Shown one piece after another: positions 38,011 through 49,699 of a stretch of 64,000 nt of DNA (the first letter of the stretch is position 1; the number at the start of each line of letters is the position of its first letter). Source of the stretch: Paramecium octaurelia (Eukaryota; Ciliophora; Oligohymenophorea; Peniculida; Parameciidae); the NCBI GenBank assembly GCA_905182995.1, contig CAJJDP010000127.1, positions 183,095 through 247,094 of the forward strand. The letters are read 5' to 3'. Under the pieces are notes generated by a model, which saw only the letters and a list, made by a program, of their open reading frames with translations, ran no database searches and had not been told where the DNA came from. The translations under genes were made by a program, and so were the position numbers.

Positions 38011-38400
38011 ATGTTAAAATTAATTGATAATGCAGAAAAAATTAAATGTACAATTAATTCTAAGTCCTTTTTCTCCATTTACATCAACGACATTAATTAA
38101 GAATTTCTATAAAGATATAATTATAATATCATTATACTAGATGAAAATATGATCTAAATAATGATAAATGCAATAAATCTATCATAATTCAAAAAGTACA
38201 TAATAAAGATTACTTCTTGGTTTATGCTATAAAGGAATATTTTCTTAGACTGTCAATAAAAGTGAAATATTTAATATATACTATAATCTACTTTTTTTCA
38301 ACTAATAGGGGAGATTATCAAATTCTGTTTTGATTATTACAATGATAAAAGGAGCATATTTGAAAGAATAATTTTGGTTTATCATAATTTTTATGGGTGA
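38011..38400 (+). other. Coding-like region upstream of the tetraspanin gene
   Basis: A plus-strand frame begins MLKLIDNAEKIKCTINSK at 38011 and runs with protein-like composition to 38275, where TGA occurs. The same frame resumes after a long intron candidate (about 47 nt, longer than others here) with GEIIKFCFDYYNDKRSIFER and ends at 38398-38400. It could be a small gene, or a relic. No family recognised. Confidence 0.3.
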
Positions 38401-38583
38401 TTTTTCAATTATTAGATAACTTCTATAAGTCAGTGATAAATGGAAAACATCAGATTGAACGCAATTCATTCCTACTTTTTGGTTTGTTTACTAATGATAA
38501 TTATATTTAATGAACTTTAATTTATAAAATTTGTTTAGCATATTATTTTCATTATTTTTTAGATATATTTACGTAATCAACTA

Positions 38584-39543
38584 ATGTGCATGCCAATCGG
38601 AATTTTGAGATGTGTAGTGTCCTTAGAGGCTTGGATTGTAATGATTTGTGGAATAGCAGCCTTTATATTCACAATGATTATGTAAATACATTATAGTTTA
38701 ATGCTATAAGCATATGAGGGAGAATCTGTATATAGATCATTTAATATTTAATTAGTGGATGCTTTTCGGACAGGGAATGCTTACTGCCTTCTGGTTGTTT
38801 TCATCGTATATAATAATCAATGGAGTATGCGGCATTGTTGGCGGTTAACACAAAAAACCATGTTTGTTGTTAGTGTTCAATGTTGGAAATATCATAATCA
38901 TTATTGCATTTATTCTTCTTATGGTGATAGGTTATGTGTTGGCAGATGAGACTCGCAAACTTACCGACCAAGATTACTAATAAAATGAAAATACATGTCT
39001 TGATCATAGGTTTTAATTAAATACTTTGGATTGGGAAAGCAAAGACCTTTTATGTTCTATAGAATGCCCATGTTACTATACGTAAGTGAATGGAGCGTTG
39101 GCTAAAAACAAAACTAAATGGGCAGATGATAAAGATTCTACAAGAGTAATGAATAAACATTTAAGATTAGCCTACAAGAGTGTAAGACTGTGAAATCTAT
39201 TAAAAAACCCAAAATACAACAGTCAAATATTTTTCAAATTACCTTGGAGATATCCAGAAAGAGACAGGATGTACTGGATGGTGTGTGCCGTATTAAATGC
39301 AAATATTTTATGATATTAATGTGAAGGTTGAAGATGACTAGTATAGAATATATATAAATTAGGTTGTATTGCCAGTATGTTGTAATTAACAAATTAACAG
39401 AGATGGGACAATTGATGGGAGACATAGCGGCAGGAGTCACTGCAGTAATGCTTGTTTTAATTACTCTTACCTGCTGTTTATGTTTCCATCCAGTTAATAA
39501 AGATCAGGATTTCTATAAGAAGATGTCACATTATGAGAATTGA
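38584..39543 (+). CDS. Tetraspanin
   Basis: Four-helix membrane protein of 294 residues after introns of 28, 25 and 22 nt. Helix 1 lies in MCMPIGILRCVVSLEAW...CGIAAFIFTMIM. Helix 2 follows MLFGQGMLTAFWLFSSYIII, then the small loop NGVCGIVGGQHKKPC. Helix 3 is LLLVFNVGNIIIIIAFILLM, followed by a large extracellular loop of about 130 residues with paired cysteines (IECPCYY; TGCTGWCVP) as in tetraspanins, and helix 4 is AAGVTAVMLVLITLTCCLCF with a short tail. The canonical CCG is absent, as in some protist members. It organises membrane microdomains in the family; its cell location here is unknown. The short N-terminus before helix 1 fits the family. Confidence 0.82.
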
Positions 39544-39984
39544 TTACATCTTCTATTTGTAATAAATTTGTGAAGTCATTAAATTTATAATTCTAAATCA
39601 AATTGGATTGGAAGTTTAAAGTTATTCCCAAAATTTAAGCAATCTACTTCCTATCATATCTTAAGATTAAAATATAATCCACTATTTCTCAGTATAAACT
39701 ACCATCTGATCATCCATCATAAAGTATTGATACTTTATAATTATAATAATTTATAATGATCATAATGACTTTGATGATATGAATACAATTGCTTGTCAAA
39801 ACTCAATTTTTAGCTATTTATAAATTCAGCCTTCCATGAAGAAACACCACTATTAAAAATAGTAAAAAGGTGACTCTTTTAATTTAAACTGCACACTTGA
39901 AAGACTTGGAAGACTAAATGTTATTGTAGCTGCTAAGCTATTTCATATATCCACATCACAACAATATTTGATTAATTTTATTAT
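39544..39984. other. Intergenic region
   Basis: 440 bp of AT-rich DNA between two plus-strand genes; no gene, repeat or RNA recognised. Confidence 0.5.
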
Positions 39985-40398
39985 ATGATATTTTCCTTTT
40001 TTTATTCAAGTAAAAATAGACTAGATCGTAAAAGACCTCCATTACAACAAACAAGATCTTAAAATTAGTCTCCTTCTAATTACCCTCATATTTATTAGAC
40101 TTAACCCAGAAAATAATAAATAGGTGTTTAAATATAAAAGAATGATAAATCAGATGAAACCGATGAGGAAGACATGAAATCGAGCAGAGATTGCTTTCTC
40201 TAAATTGGAACTTCTGAAGCAAGCAAACTAATTAATCATAAAAATAGAATTAAACTAAGAAGTGTCTCAATGTAGAAAAAACAAGTTCAATATATGCAAT
40301 TTCGAGAATTTGACAATTTGGATTAAATTGCCGAAGAATAACTGCAACTACAGTTCTAAAATTTAGCAGTTCATGTAAGCTAATTTCAGCATCCTTGA
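39985..40398 (+). CDS. Small basic Gln-rich protein, unknown
   Basis: 137-residue intron-free frame, MIFSFFYSSKNRLDRK to LAVHVSQFQHP. After a short hydrophobic start it is basic and Gln/Ser/Pro-rich (PPLQQTRSQNQSPSNYPHIY), with a central acidic patch (DKSDETDEEDMKSSRD) and a C-terminal Gln-rich helix (EFDNLDQIAEEQLQLQFQ). Composition matches neighbouring real genes better than random AT-rich sequence. The true start may be different, since the first eight residues look atypical. Function unknown. Confidence 0.5.
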
Positions 40399-41348
40399 TT
40401 TTATTATTTTATATTAATGCTTGAAATCTATAAAAACATTTAATAGCATATTTTTGTACTAGGATATGCTTCCAAAATGTATTATGGTTCCCTTATCAAT
40501 TTAAAATACCATTAAGGGCTTTAAATTCTGTTGACTCATCCAACCTATTTCAAAATTATTTTAATTTTCGATATAAACACAAGGTTTTGTGCAACTAGTA
40601 TAAACACTCAATTCCCTAGTGTTACAAAATAATTCATAACTTAAACTGCATGATTATTTTACAGTCGTCATATTTGCATAATTGAATTTATTAAATATAG
40701 GAATGAATGAAAATTGGCCTATGAAATGCACCTCGCCTCCCTTATGTCTTTTCTACATCACAAATGAACAAACCAGTTTAATTTATTATATTATTTTAGG
40801 GTATCATGTATATAATTAATAACATATTATAGGTAATTAAATAATTGATCATACTTTTACAAATATTAATGTAGAAATACACTTTTCTTAAGATTAAACA
40901 AAATGAAAATACTTAAGTAATTCTGGTTTTGGAATGAAAGAATCATTAAAAATTCTTGTAATTTATTTTCTTAATCATTTTTATTTAAAGAATTATTAAA
41001 AAATAACTTTAAATATTTAATTCAAACTCTTTGAGATATAGTAACATATTTATTTAATGATTGGAATTATCAATGAGAGCAGAGTGGAGAGATTTAACAG
41101 ACTGGTTCCGTTTATTCGTTTAAAATATTGAATAATGTCTAGAAGTTAATTTGAAGGACTATTCCTAGGAACTAAAAACGATATTTTCAAATATAACGAT
41201 TTTTTTCAGCTGAAGTAAATAAATAGGTAATCAATAACACCATAAACCGTTTGAGATTGATACTTTGTATATAGATATTAAATTTCATGAGTTTTCGGTG
41301 AATGTTAACTTATATTTTTTAACTACAGATCATAAATAATTAAATAAA
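40399..41348. other. Intergenic region with weak coding-like stretches
   Basis: 950 bp upstream of the giant surface-protein gene. A plus-strand stretch from 40418 (MLEIYKNIQQHIFVLGYASK) stays open for about 80 codons, and an overlapping frame at 40720-40800 reads MNENWPMKCTSPPLCLFYIT. I could not join them into a gene. The last few hundred bases are plain AT-rich DNA and probably contain the promoter of the next gene. Confidence 0.4.
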
Positions 41349-44300
41349 ATGAGTTTTTTTCAAGTGAGTATCACTTTGGGCCTTGTTAACTTAGTGTTGG
41401 CGATAACCCCAACGAAACTATCTAAAAATACTCAATTCCAAAATTGCTTACATGTAGAAAAGGGAAATTGTTAATAATGTGAAGCTTTACATTTTTTGTT
41501 TACTTTGCCTCGTGATCATGAAAATTTAGGTTTCAAGGCAGGAACTAGAGTTTGCGTGAAATGGTAAAATTAACAACTATCTCTTAGCCCTTACTTTGGT
41601 TATTTGGATGAGAATAACCTGTATTGCGGAGATTGTATTGACAATAGTCAAACTTGGGATTAGAATAGACTTTGCACTTACGATTTCAAAACAAAATCCT
41701 CTAAATCTAATTCCATTTTTCATAAAGTAGATAGACCTGCAAAACAGTTATTTTATATTGTGTAATCTGGCGCTAATGATGTATAATCCAAATTTTATTT
41801 AGTTCAATTCAATAATGTGCGATGGGTGTTCCACCTTTTGCAAATCAAAGAGCCAAACATGTTTTGCAGTTTCTTAGTAATTTTAATATGATTTGAACAA
41901 TCCGTACATTTAATGTGCATAGGGTAATTTATGATGAGATTTTAGGATATGCATTCAACGATGCTATTTAAGGATGTGATTCATGTCCAGACAATTGTTA
42001 ATCCTGTTAGATTAATATAGTGAGAACATAGGATAGCGCAGGAAAAATAATTGTAAATACAAAAAAGAAGTGTCTAATATGTAATAAAGGTTTCAGTTTA
42101 TTGAGTATAAGAATGAAAAGTAATAAAAATATTATGTAAACATTATGCATGGCTTGCATCACTGGATGTAGTGAATGTTACTATGGGAAGGATTAAGTAA
42201 ATTTAAACCAAGATCCTTGGGATTCCTATAATACTTTTGACTCAGTAACTGATCCTACTGAATAGGATAAAGTGTTTATTGATGATCCTGAAAATAATCC
42301 TCCTGGTGACTTTTTTTTTGAAAAATTGTGGGATCCACATCTAATAACATAGAGGTGTAGTGTTTGTACAAGTACTTCTTAGAGTACCTTTATTCCTGCC
42401 CTTAATAAAAAGACATGTGTAAGATGTGGAACAAATTGTAGGAGGTGTGAATATGTTTCATATACTCTAACTGAGAAATAATAGTAAAATTAATAATAAT
42501 TATATAGTCCAACTCGAGTTTAAAATATTGTTATAGAACCACCAAACCCAGAATTGCCACCAGATGAAGTTTAAACAGCTGAAGCTCCATATGTCTTTCG
42601 ATGTCGAGAATGTGACGATTATACATAAACATTTGTGGCTTTAGGAAATGCTTGTATGGATTGCTCTAATTTGTTAAATTGCAAATTGTGTCATAAATAA
42701 GGAGACACTACCTCAGGAGGTGATGCGACATTTTCAACTTTGACTCCAGATTTCACACCTCTTGATAAAGAGGAATTATCTATTCAAAAATGTTTGGTTT
42801 GTCAGGATGGATATTATTATAATAAGGCTACATCATCCTGTTAAGCCATACTAGTTTAAGATGTGTCAGTTTCAACAGGGTGTTTAACTTATGATTTTGT
42901 CACTAAGGATTGCAAGAGATGTACAACTGGTTACACTCTATACAAAGATGCAGGAGATGGAATTTGGAAATGCAGTTTTGATTGTTAACAATACATTTAA
43001 GATTTCTTATGCCAAACATGTGTCAAATAAGGGGCTACATACAGATGTCTTTAATGTCTAGATGGATATTACGTTGATGTTAAACTAGGCACGTGCAAAC
43101 CTTGCTAGAATAATAATAGCTATTGTAAGAATTGTTATACCTTGTCCCTGAAAAGCATTCATCGGACTGATTATTATCTTTATGAATATGATGGAGAAAC
43201 TGAAATATTGGGACCTTATTGTTATGCCTGTACAGCGACTACTAACCCAGCTATAGGACCTAAATTCAATGAGGATTTGAGAATATGCGAAAAAGGGAAA
43301 GATAATTGCGGTGATTTCTAAGCCAAAGGAACAAGAGGATATTGTGATAGCTGTGTAGTGCTCGATCCAGATATATTTAAAATTTCAAGATCAGCCTCTC
43401 TTGATGGAACTGATTGTATACTCTGTCCAGAAAACACTGTAGGATGCAGAGAGAGAGATTCAACTGAAATTTTGTCTACAAATAAATACTTCGCTCCTAC
43501 TGAAGATGGTCTTACTTTATTTTCTTACTTAGCATTTAAATGCGATTCAACTATTTCTTATCTTGATGCTAATATAGGGAGATGTTAAACACCAAAAGAT
43601 GGCAATGCGTATTTGTATGAAGATACTATCATAATCACTGCTGATTGCGTTTAAAATTTGGCACATGTTGACTCAGTTTGGAGATTAAATTCCTAATATT
43701 CAGATATAACCAAAAAGACAGCAACCTTAATTCTTGAAGATGCCACATCTCTACCAAATATTGACTCTGAAAAATTAAAAGATTATAATAAGAAATCTCT
43801 AAGTAAACTCATAATTAATCTAAATTTTAATTACAATGGTGATCAAAATAACAATCGTTGTTACTTCTAGAAGGACACTTTCATTTCAACTAATCTAAGG
43901 AAAAACATCTTTGCTTTGAAGGATCTAGAACTTGTAATTAGTGTACCTGGCATTCCTGCTGGGCAAAGAGTTTAATGGTACATCATGAATACTATTTACT
44001 TCGAATATTTCACTTCAGTTATAATAAGAGATATAGAAATATTGCCAGCAACTGATTTAAATACTTTGGGTCTCTACAATAATGTCGAAAGGTATGATAA
44101 ACCTTTTGGTTTTGAATTTTTGAAAAATGAGGGATCCAAGTTCTAGTTGGAGAATGTCAAAATCAATAATGGGTTTGCTGAAGCTCATTATAAATCAAAC
44201 GATTATACAACTCCATATAGTGACACTGCATAATCCCTTAAAAAGTATAAGCCATTTTTCACAGTGCTATTGAATACATACAGCATTACGTTGAAGAATG

Positions 44301-47300
44301 TCATCTTTCAATCCCAAAACTATTTGATGGGAACAGATTTATCCTATTAAGCTAAGCCTTTCGGGTTGGTGTACGAGAATAATGTAACATTCTAATACCT
44401 GAACATAAGATTGGAAGATGTGGTATTTTAGGACTTCGCAGTTGAAGATTAAGCTGTTTTTGAGTTGCTAGACATGACCTTAGTGACAGCCCCAGAGTGG
44501 AATAGCAAGATTTATGTGAAGAATGTGCAATTTAAGGATTGCTATTTTATTAATGATGGAGCATTCTTGAGTACTAAATTGTCTGAAAAGCCAACAGGGA
44601 TGATCTTGATCGATAATTTGCATATGGATAACATTGAATACAACAATTCAAGGGGAATAGTAGACTTTCAAACTATGCAGAAGGTCAAAATAAATGGATT
44701 TACTATGGTTAATAGTCGAGTCAATTACACCACGTTGTTCCACATTACCACTATTGACATGAGCAGAGCCTACTTGTACAATACAACATTCACTTATTTC
44801 GGCAAGATGGTGCAGACTCAATTCGATATCTTTACGATAAAGCCAAATGATGTGATGTATTCTGGAATGGCTTTGAGTTTTACTGATTTAGAATTCAATT
44901 AAATCACTTGTTTATATCCTGCGTGTATAATGTAATTGAGTGGAATCAAAAATGACTACGAATTACCAATAAACATATCCATGAGTAACATTATTGTCTA
45001 GCAGATAAACTCACAGGGCTTCAATGAAACTATATGGGAGGCAGCAACAAGTGCAGCAATCCAAATTTACAAATCCCATATTTTGCACGTCTAAAACTTT
45101 GAAAGTATTTAAAATCCAGATCTGACCATATTCTACACGGAACAAGTGGATGATATCACTTTTATCAATTTAAAATGTCGTTAAAACAGTAATCTAAGTA
45201 TTAGAAATAATTACTGTGTGTTTTTGAACAATTTCTACAGGAAGATTAAAATGGTTGATGTTGAATTGACAAATTTGAATGGAATCGATAATTCATTCAT
45301 CGGACTCTCCTCTTGGAATAATTTGGTATACAATACAAGCAGTGAAGACTACAAGGAAGAAATACAGTTAGAGAATATCGTAGTTCAATATTGCACAATA
45401 ACAACGACAGTGTTGGCAGTCCCATCAAGTGCTATTCTGATAGATTCAACTTAAGAGCAATTAGTGACCATGAAGAACATGAACTTTTATAGCAATAAGC
45501 ATTTGTCAGCATCCTATTTAAAGGGAACTCTAAGACCCAGCAATCCAACCTTCTTGATTAGGAGTGTTGTAGGTACATTGAACTTGCAGAACTCTTATTG
45601 GAAAAATAATCAAGTGAGTGGGTATGGAGCTGTGTTATATTTGGAATGCGGAGTCCAAGTAATCAAGAATATTTCAATGCTCAACAGTAATTATGATGCA
45701 ACATCATTCATTAATTAGAATCCATTTTCTTAATAGATCAATAGTTTAGTCGAAGGAGGACATTTGTTTTTAGCAGGTTATAATATTTAATTGTTGGATT
45801 CATCGTTTAGTAATTCAACAGGAAAGGTGGGAGGCGGTATTTATTTGAAGACTCAGAAAGAGGGATAAATCTATTTCAATAACACTTTAATCACGAATGC
45901 CTTGACTCCGATGGATGGGGGAGTAGTTTCAAGAGGAGGATGCATCTATGTAGATTCAACCTATTCTCAATTGAATATGCTCTTGGAGAACATGGAGTTG
46001 AAGGGATGCATAGCAAGAGCAGATGGCGGTGGAATCTATGTGACTGCTTCAGATAGACAATAACAATTTACGATAAGAAGCAGTTCAATATCAAATTGTT
46101 ATGGTTTGAGTGGTACATCAATAAAAGTGAAGTTTGATGAGAGAACTTAAGCAGTGCAGAAGACATCATTGATTGGGTTGAAAATCTCAGGCAATTACAC
46201 AAATGCTTTGGATTATTTCAGCAATTTGACCAATTTCCAAATAATTGAGGAATTCATGTTTATAAAACGTCTGGCTGCATTTGAGTAAGATAATGGACAA
46301 GTTGAGGTTCAGAATTGTTATAGTGAAGGACTCTATTACTTTGGATTTATTTCACTTCAAAATCCTAGTTTTGTGCGATTCAACACTATTGAATCCTAGC
46401 ATAGTGTGTTATCATATAGACCATACATCGAAGTGATTGAACCATTGGCGAATCCAATCTTCATAGATTCAGTGCAATTTAGAAATATATCATCTATGAA
46501 TGTCACTGTTGTTTGTAATGAAGGACAATTGACCAATGAGCAGAATGCTATTTGTAAGATATTGTAAGCTCGAGTTGATTTTCCTGAATATATTATAAAT
46601 CCAGCTATGATGTTGGTTGATCAGATTACTAAAAGTACTCCTTTAACGATGAGAAATGTATTCATCAATAGAGTAAAATGCAAGGAATGTTATGGAGGAT
46701 TAGTTTAAATAATGAGAGTATCAAATAGTGAAATGAGAGAACTAGTTCAATTGAGTGTTTGCAGATGCTCTAATTCAGAAGCAGCATATTACGGTTGCTA
46801 TATGGTTTCATCAGTCTAACATTCTAATTTATTAACAAAGGAAGACTCTTAAATTGGTATTGGATTCAGTTCTTCATTAAGATTGGATTCAATATTAACA
46901 AAAACAGGGTTGAAAAGCCGAAGACGAATCCTGCAAGCACAATATTTGCCATCCGATTATAGTTATGCTGTTCCATAGCCTTCTTATATGGCTCACGTGA
47001 TAATAGATTCACTAAACATTCAAGATGTCAGAGCAACTCATGGTGGAGGTGTTTCAATCTATGGTCTCACTACAAATATTACAAGTGCTTATTGCACATA
47101 GTCGGTGGTGATTGGTCAAGGAGGATGCGTCTATTATGAAGCACAGGAAAAGAATAATAAGGTAGTGTATTAGAGATTGAATATTGGATCCAGTGTCTTC
47201 TTTAGGAATAATGCCAGCATCGGTGGAGCAATCAGAGTCAAGCAAAGTGGCATCAATGATTGGACTAAGACTTCAAATACTATGCTCTAAAATTATGCCT

Positions 47301-49661
47301 CATTGTTTGGCAATGATGTTGCTGGATATCCAACACATCTTGGAATCATGGTCAATGGAAAATTGCAAAACTCAAGTTATATTAATGATAATACAGAATG
47401 GCTTCATTATCCATTGGTTATTAAGAGTGGTTAGGAAATGTCCGGATTTGAAAATTAAACTGTTCTTTTGGTTTTCCTCAACGAAAATAATGAAGCTATG
47501 AAGTACTAATTTGAATCTTAATCCAACGTTTCTGCTAATCTAACCAATACCATTTAAGGAGAATCGTTGAGAATCTTTAATTTGGATCAACAAGGTTTTG
47601 CCTACTCCAATTTACAGATATTATTTGATCCCTATCAAAATGTCACTCTGGATGTTCAACTGAACAGTTCACTTGTCAACATTCCTCGCTACTATAGTCA
47701 GTACCCATATCAACTTATTGGATTTGATACAGATTACGTCCTATAGGCTAGAATCAGATCAGTGGAATGTGATCGAGGAGAAGCGTACAATCCACAACAA
47801 GGTTCATGCACTCCTTGTCCAATAGGATAATATGTTCTTGTTTATAAGGGGATTTGCAAATAGATAGATGATACATCAATGACTTACACCAGGATGAATT
47901 AGATTAGTATCAAGAATTAATACTGGAGACCAGACCATTTAAATGATTTACCTGAGAAGTGCAAGAACAAACCAGTCAATTGTTATGGAGGATTTAATGT
48001 TGGAAATGATTTATGTTATGAAGGTATGATTGGAGCACTTTGTGAAGAGTGCGATATTTACGGCATATATTGGGAAGCAAAATACAGTAATTCAGCCAAA
48101 TATGAATGTGGTACATGCTAGGATAGAACAAGGAACATTATAATGATAGTCTTCTTGAGTATTTTCACGTTGTATTCCACCATCTCCTCAGTAAAGGCGA
48201 ATTAAGAAAGAATGGAGAATTGTGTGCTTTACGATATATTTGCTCTACTTGGTTGGGCATCTTCTTAAAAGGCCAGCGGTAACGTTGCTGTGTTAATGAA
48301 AATATTTAACAATCACACATAAATATTGTCAATTTTGAGTGGGTTTTAGATAGAAATACCGAATGAAACGGTGGATTCAGTTAACACAGTGAGTATGCCT
48401 GCAAAAACAATAGGTAATTCATTGGATTGCTTTTTGGTTGAGAACACTTGGGGAATTGATCTGATCTACTTCCGTTTAATTTGGTCATTGATAATGTAAG
48501 TAATTTACATTTTGATGATGCTGATAATCATCTTTGTGAGTGTAGGAATAGGCAAAATGCAATTCAAAGTCTAATATTTATACACCATGGCAATATATCT
48601 ATTTGTATTCCTACAGCCAAATTATGTGATGGAATTCATGACGTTGATATCAAGCAGGGTCATATCAGGCAATTATTACATCATGGCTAATGTATCATAC
48701 AGATATGACACTTTTAAACATGATTAATGGATAGCTGGTTTTGGAGTACCAGGTCTATTGTTGTGGGTGCTTGTATTGCCAACTGCCTTTTGGTATGTGT
48801 GCTATCAAGGCGCCTAATAAATGAAATTGAATTCCTTTCGATTTAGTTAGTCTTGGGGTTTCTTTTATCACGAGTACAGAAGAGAGAGATATTATTGGGA
48901 ATTCATAAAGATATTTTACCGATCTTTGATTAGTATTCTTATTTGCTACTTCCAAGAGGAAATCATTGTGAAAGTAAGAATGTTCTCTTATTCTAGGGTA
49001 TTTTGTCTTTCCTTGTTGTGTATGCATACTATGGACTAAGTACACACTTCAATCCTTACAATTTAAGAGTGACCAACGACTTAGACTAATTATCGAGTGT
49101 GGTCTTGTCCTTGTCGCTTATAGTGGGTGTCTTCCTTTATAGAACCATTGATATTGACTTTTATGGTCTGACGTATGCAGGGTATGTGTTGATTGCCCTG
49201 TTGAATGCTGTGTTTTTGCTTCTATTCTTCTACAATTTGTTCAAGGGGAAGTTGCAGGAGTTCGCTCCGAAATTGGACGATGTCAGGGAGAAGGTTAAGG
49301 AGAAGTTCCCTCATCTGAATAACAATCCTCGTCTTCGTCCTTATTTGCAGAATCAGACGTAGTTGAATCACAAGGCGAGGTTGGAATGGGTTGAGTTGAG
49401 CAAGATTGTCAATCGCGGAATAATGTTGTGGAGGGCTGACAAATCGAAACCTTTGTAATTCTTCAGAGTGTAATTAATTAATAAAATGTTAGTACTGAGA
49501 TTCCGAAGAGTGATTACAATACAAAAATTAACTAAATTCATTAAGAGTTCGGATCTGAGAGTGACGATTAGAACTTGTTGTATGGTGATGGGTTACATTC
49601 AATTTAGATGTCGAAGGAGAACATCTAAGATGAAGGAAAGGAGAAATATATATATCAATGA
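41349..49661 (+). CDS. Giant Cys-rich, beta-helix, multi-pass surface protein
   Basis: 2740 residues after four introns (22, 22, 23 and 23 nt; exact frame). A signal peptide (MSFFQVSITLGLVNLVLA) is followed by about 700 residues of furin/growth-factor-receptor-like cysteine repeats (for example CLVCQDGYYYNKATSSCQ; CLQCLDGYYVDVKLGTCKPC). Then come about 1300 residues with features of a right-handed parallel beta-helix (GGGIYLKTQKEGQIYF; GGGIYVTASDRQQQF; GGGVSIYGLTTN; GGCVYYEAQEK), a further CxxC segment (CDRGEAYNPQQGSCTPCPIG), and a C-terminal cluster of about 6-8 membrane helices. The tail is charged (ESDDQNLLYGDGLHS). This is a known layout among ciliate predicted membrane proteins, without experimental function to my knowledge. 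The last intron gives a hydrophilic tail ending at 49659-49661 and avoids overlap with the next gene. Confidence 0.85.
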
Positions 49662-49699
49662 TATTCACTCTATTTTTTAGATATTTATTTTTTTAAATT

